DNA of 64,000 nucleotides from Chionoecetes opilio (lineage: Eukaryota; Arthropoda; Malacostraca; Decapoda; Majidae), in assembly GCA_016584305.1 (NCBI GenBank), contig JACEEZ010020317.1:600794-664793 (forward strand). Direction: 5' to 3'. This document shows, piece after piece, positions 62,408-64,000 of the stretch. The notes below the pieces were generated by a model, which was not told where the DNA came from, made no database searches, and saw only the letters and a list, made by a program, of their open reading frames with translations. Within the stretch, counting starts at the first letter, position 1. Every line of letters begins with the position of its first letter. The translations under genes and the position numbers were made by a program.

Positions 62408-62589
62408 TCACGGGAGCGTGTGTCTGTCTAGGGCAAGACTCAGAGGCTGACCTTTGTCATGATGGCGACGGCGATGAAGCTGCCACTGACGGCGACACTC
62501 CTGAAGGATGGTGACGCTTTGGTCGTCCTCACACATGTTCGAATCCTGGTTATGATTCTCTTGCGCTTCCCCTGGAACGCCACGAGTCA
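62408..62589 (-). CDS. RRM gene, probable last coding exon
   Basis: The acceptor ATTATGCCACAG precedes 182 bases (2 + 60 codons with stop). Joined to the exon at 63475-63605 it completes a Val codon and reads TRGVPGEAQENHNQDSNMCE, then DDQSVTILQECRRQWQLHRR and RHHDKGQPLSLALDRHTLP. It is polar, acidic then basic, with no known domain. The phase fit supports it. An alternative donor (AAAG|GTCAGC) inside the exon cannot be excluded. Confidence 0.55.
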
Positions 62590-62618
62590 CTGTGGCATAA
62601 TAGTAGGTTTGTTACCAG

Positions 62619-62785
<167 letters not shown>

Positions 62786-62987
62786 AAAAAAAAAAAAAAG
62801 GGGGGAACCACACTTTCTTACATGATATGGAACAAAATGAAAAAATGAGAGGATATTCGGTCAACCCGCACATTATATATAGGCATGATACAAAGGTGGT
62901 AAATCTGCCTGTACGTGGTCTTAACTTGTACTATGGGGTCATTTTATGCACCTATTGGTCTTGTATAGTCAATCATCAGTTGAGCTT

Positions 62988-63098
<111 letters not shown>

Positions 63099-63182
63099 CT
63101 TAGATTAAAGACAAATATGGTAAAATAGTATTAAAAGACGGGACACGTGCCTCAATCCTATATAAGAATACAAATAGGTAAG

Positions 63183-63294
<112 letters not shown>

Positions 63295-63474
63295 TTTTCA
63301 TGGTAGAGGTATAATAGCTTAGAACGAACTATAGAAGAGATAATTGCGGCAAGGAATATATGAATCACTTTATAGATAAACTGGATTATTATAGATAAGG
63401 AGACAAGACCACACGAGTATAGCTCAGGGCCTTTATGCTACAACTAGGTACAGTACCACACACACACAACTTAC

Positions 63475-63605
63475 CTGTATCCTCGTTACAGTTGCGCCAA
63501 TGACCTCGAGCAATTTGTGCACCTAGGCTATGGGTTTCCACAGTCTTCCCGCTCAGCTTCCTCACGGCGACATGTGCTGCTTCCAGACTCGAAAACTGTA
63601 CAAAC
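63475..63605 (-). CDS. RRM RNA-binding domain exon (second half of the domain)
   Basis: The acceptor ATTCTTGCAG and donor ACAG|GTAAGT enclose 131 bases with a single open frame (phase 1 to phase 1). It reads FVQFSSLEAAHVAVRKLSGK, then TVETHSLGAQIARGHWRNCN and EDT. FVQF is the end of the RNP1 strand (GFxFVxF), and the rest follows the RRM pattern S.EaA..Av..l.Gk.v.g..l.v..A. The first half of the domain (RNP2, helix 1) must lie on exons beyond the window. Which RRM protein it is cannot be told. RRM proteins bind single-stranded RNA in splicing, stability or export. Confidence 0.7.
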
Positions 63606-63755
63606 CTGCAAGAATGAGGGCGCTGGTTTGCAAACGTTAGTAGTCACAAGTCAAATATACATTCACCATTATTAACATTATCATTATTTGTAACTCTGAT
63701 CTTCATTATTACCTAGAAAATTGGCTGCCACAGGGGGTGGATGTACTATTGTACT

Positions 63756-63790
63756 ACACACACACACACATACACACACACACACACACA
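63756..63790. repeat. (CA)n microsatellite
   Basis: Short CA tract directly before the SINE. Confidence 0.9.
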
Positions 63791-63795
63791 CTGGG

Positions 63796-64000
63796 TACTC
63801 CGTAGTGTAGGGGAAGCACGCTCGGTTCACAACCAAGAAGTCCCGGGTTCGATCCCCGGGCGGGGCGGAAACGGTTGGGCTGTTTCCTTAAAACCCGAGC
63901 CCCTGTCCACCCAGCAGTGAATGGGTACCGGGTGTTAGCCGGGGTTTGTGACCTGCTCTCCGGGGTGCTGGCATCGGCCAAAACTAAGCACTAAGGATGA
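63796..64000 (+). mobile_element. tRNA-Val-derived SINE, copy 2 (cut by window end)
   Basis: TACTCCGTAGTGTAGGGGAA and onward, with anticodon loop TTCACAA, CCCGGGTTCGATCCCCGGG and the same tail as 53741-53945. Confidence 0.85.

Overview
The window reads as repeat-rich arthropod nuclear DNA, most likely from a decapod crustacean. Signs of this are very long (CT/GA)n, (TG/CA)n and (AT)n tracts, degenerate TTAGG-type telomeric repeats inside the sequence, tRNA-derived SINEs, split genes with GT-AG introns, and many nested DNA transposons. Nothing prokaryotic is present. The species assignment is inference.

Host genes are few. One complete gene is resolved. It lies on the minus strand at 23329-36747 and has eleven coding exons. 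All splice phases agree and they join into a 534-residue acyl-AMP-forming enzyme of the 4-coumarate-CoA ligase / luciferase-like family, with every diagnostic motif intact. A second minus-strand gene enters from the right edge: two phase-compatible exons (63475-63605 and 62408-62589) encode the end of an RRM (RNA-binding) domain and a short C-terminus with a stop.

Left third (1-22.3 kb): a repeat graveyard. In order it holds a decayed pogo-like transposase gene (about 0.7-3.3 kb), a TTAA-flanked element with perfect 16-bp terminal inverted repeats (4.3-6.1 kb), a hAT-type MITE that carries the (AT)n tract (6.66-6.97 kb), several hAT ends, two foldback elements (8.7-9.6 and 21.4-22.3 kb), and a 4.6-kb inverted duplication (11.6-16.2 kb). 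The inverted duplication contains broken LINE reverse transcriptase and is interrupted by GGTA-ended elements with 8-bp target duplications. Minisatellites, an orphan THAP-domain first exon and a three-layer nested hAT insertion follow.

Middle (22.3-41 kb): the ligase gene. Its introns hold a near-perfect 0.5-kb inverted duplication with piggyBac-like MITEs. Intron 3 holds a Helitron-like element whose internal minisatellite was hit by a 2463-bp DNA transposon with CACTG termini, a TTA target duplication and a single gene for a ZAD-like zinc finger plus candidate RNase-H-fold transposase. That gene has one A-run frameshift. Three more copies of the same Helitron family stand head-to-tail just upstream of the first coding exon (38.1-40.6 kb).

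Right third (41-64 kb): mostly non-coding, with about twenty long dinucleotide tracts, two SINE families, LINE 3' tails, a recurring 60-bp motif, a hAT MITE (60.3-60.8 kb), a candidate CTCF site, and finally the RRM gene and a truncated second copy of the tRNA-Val SINE.
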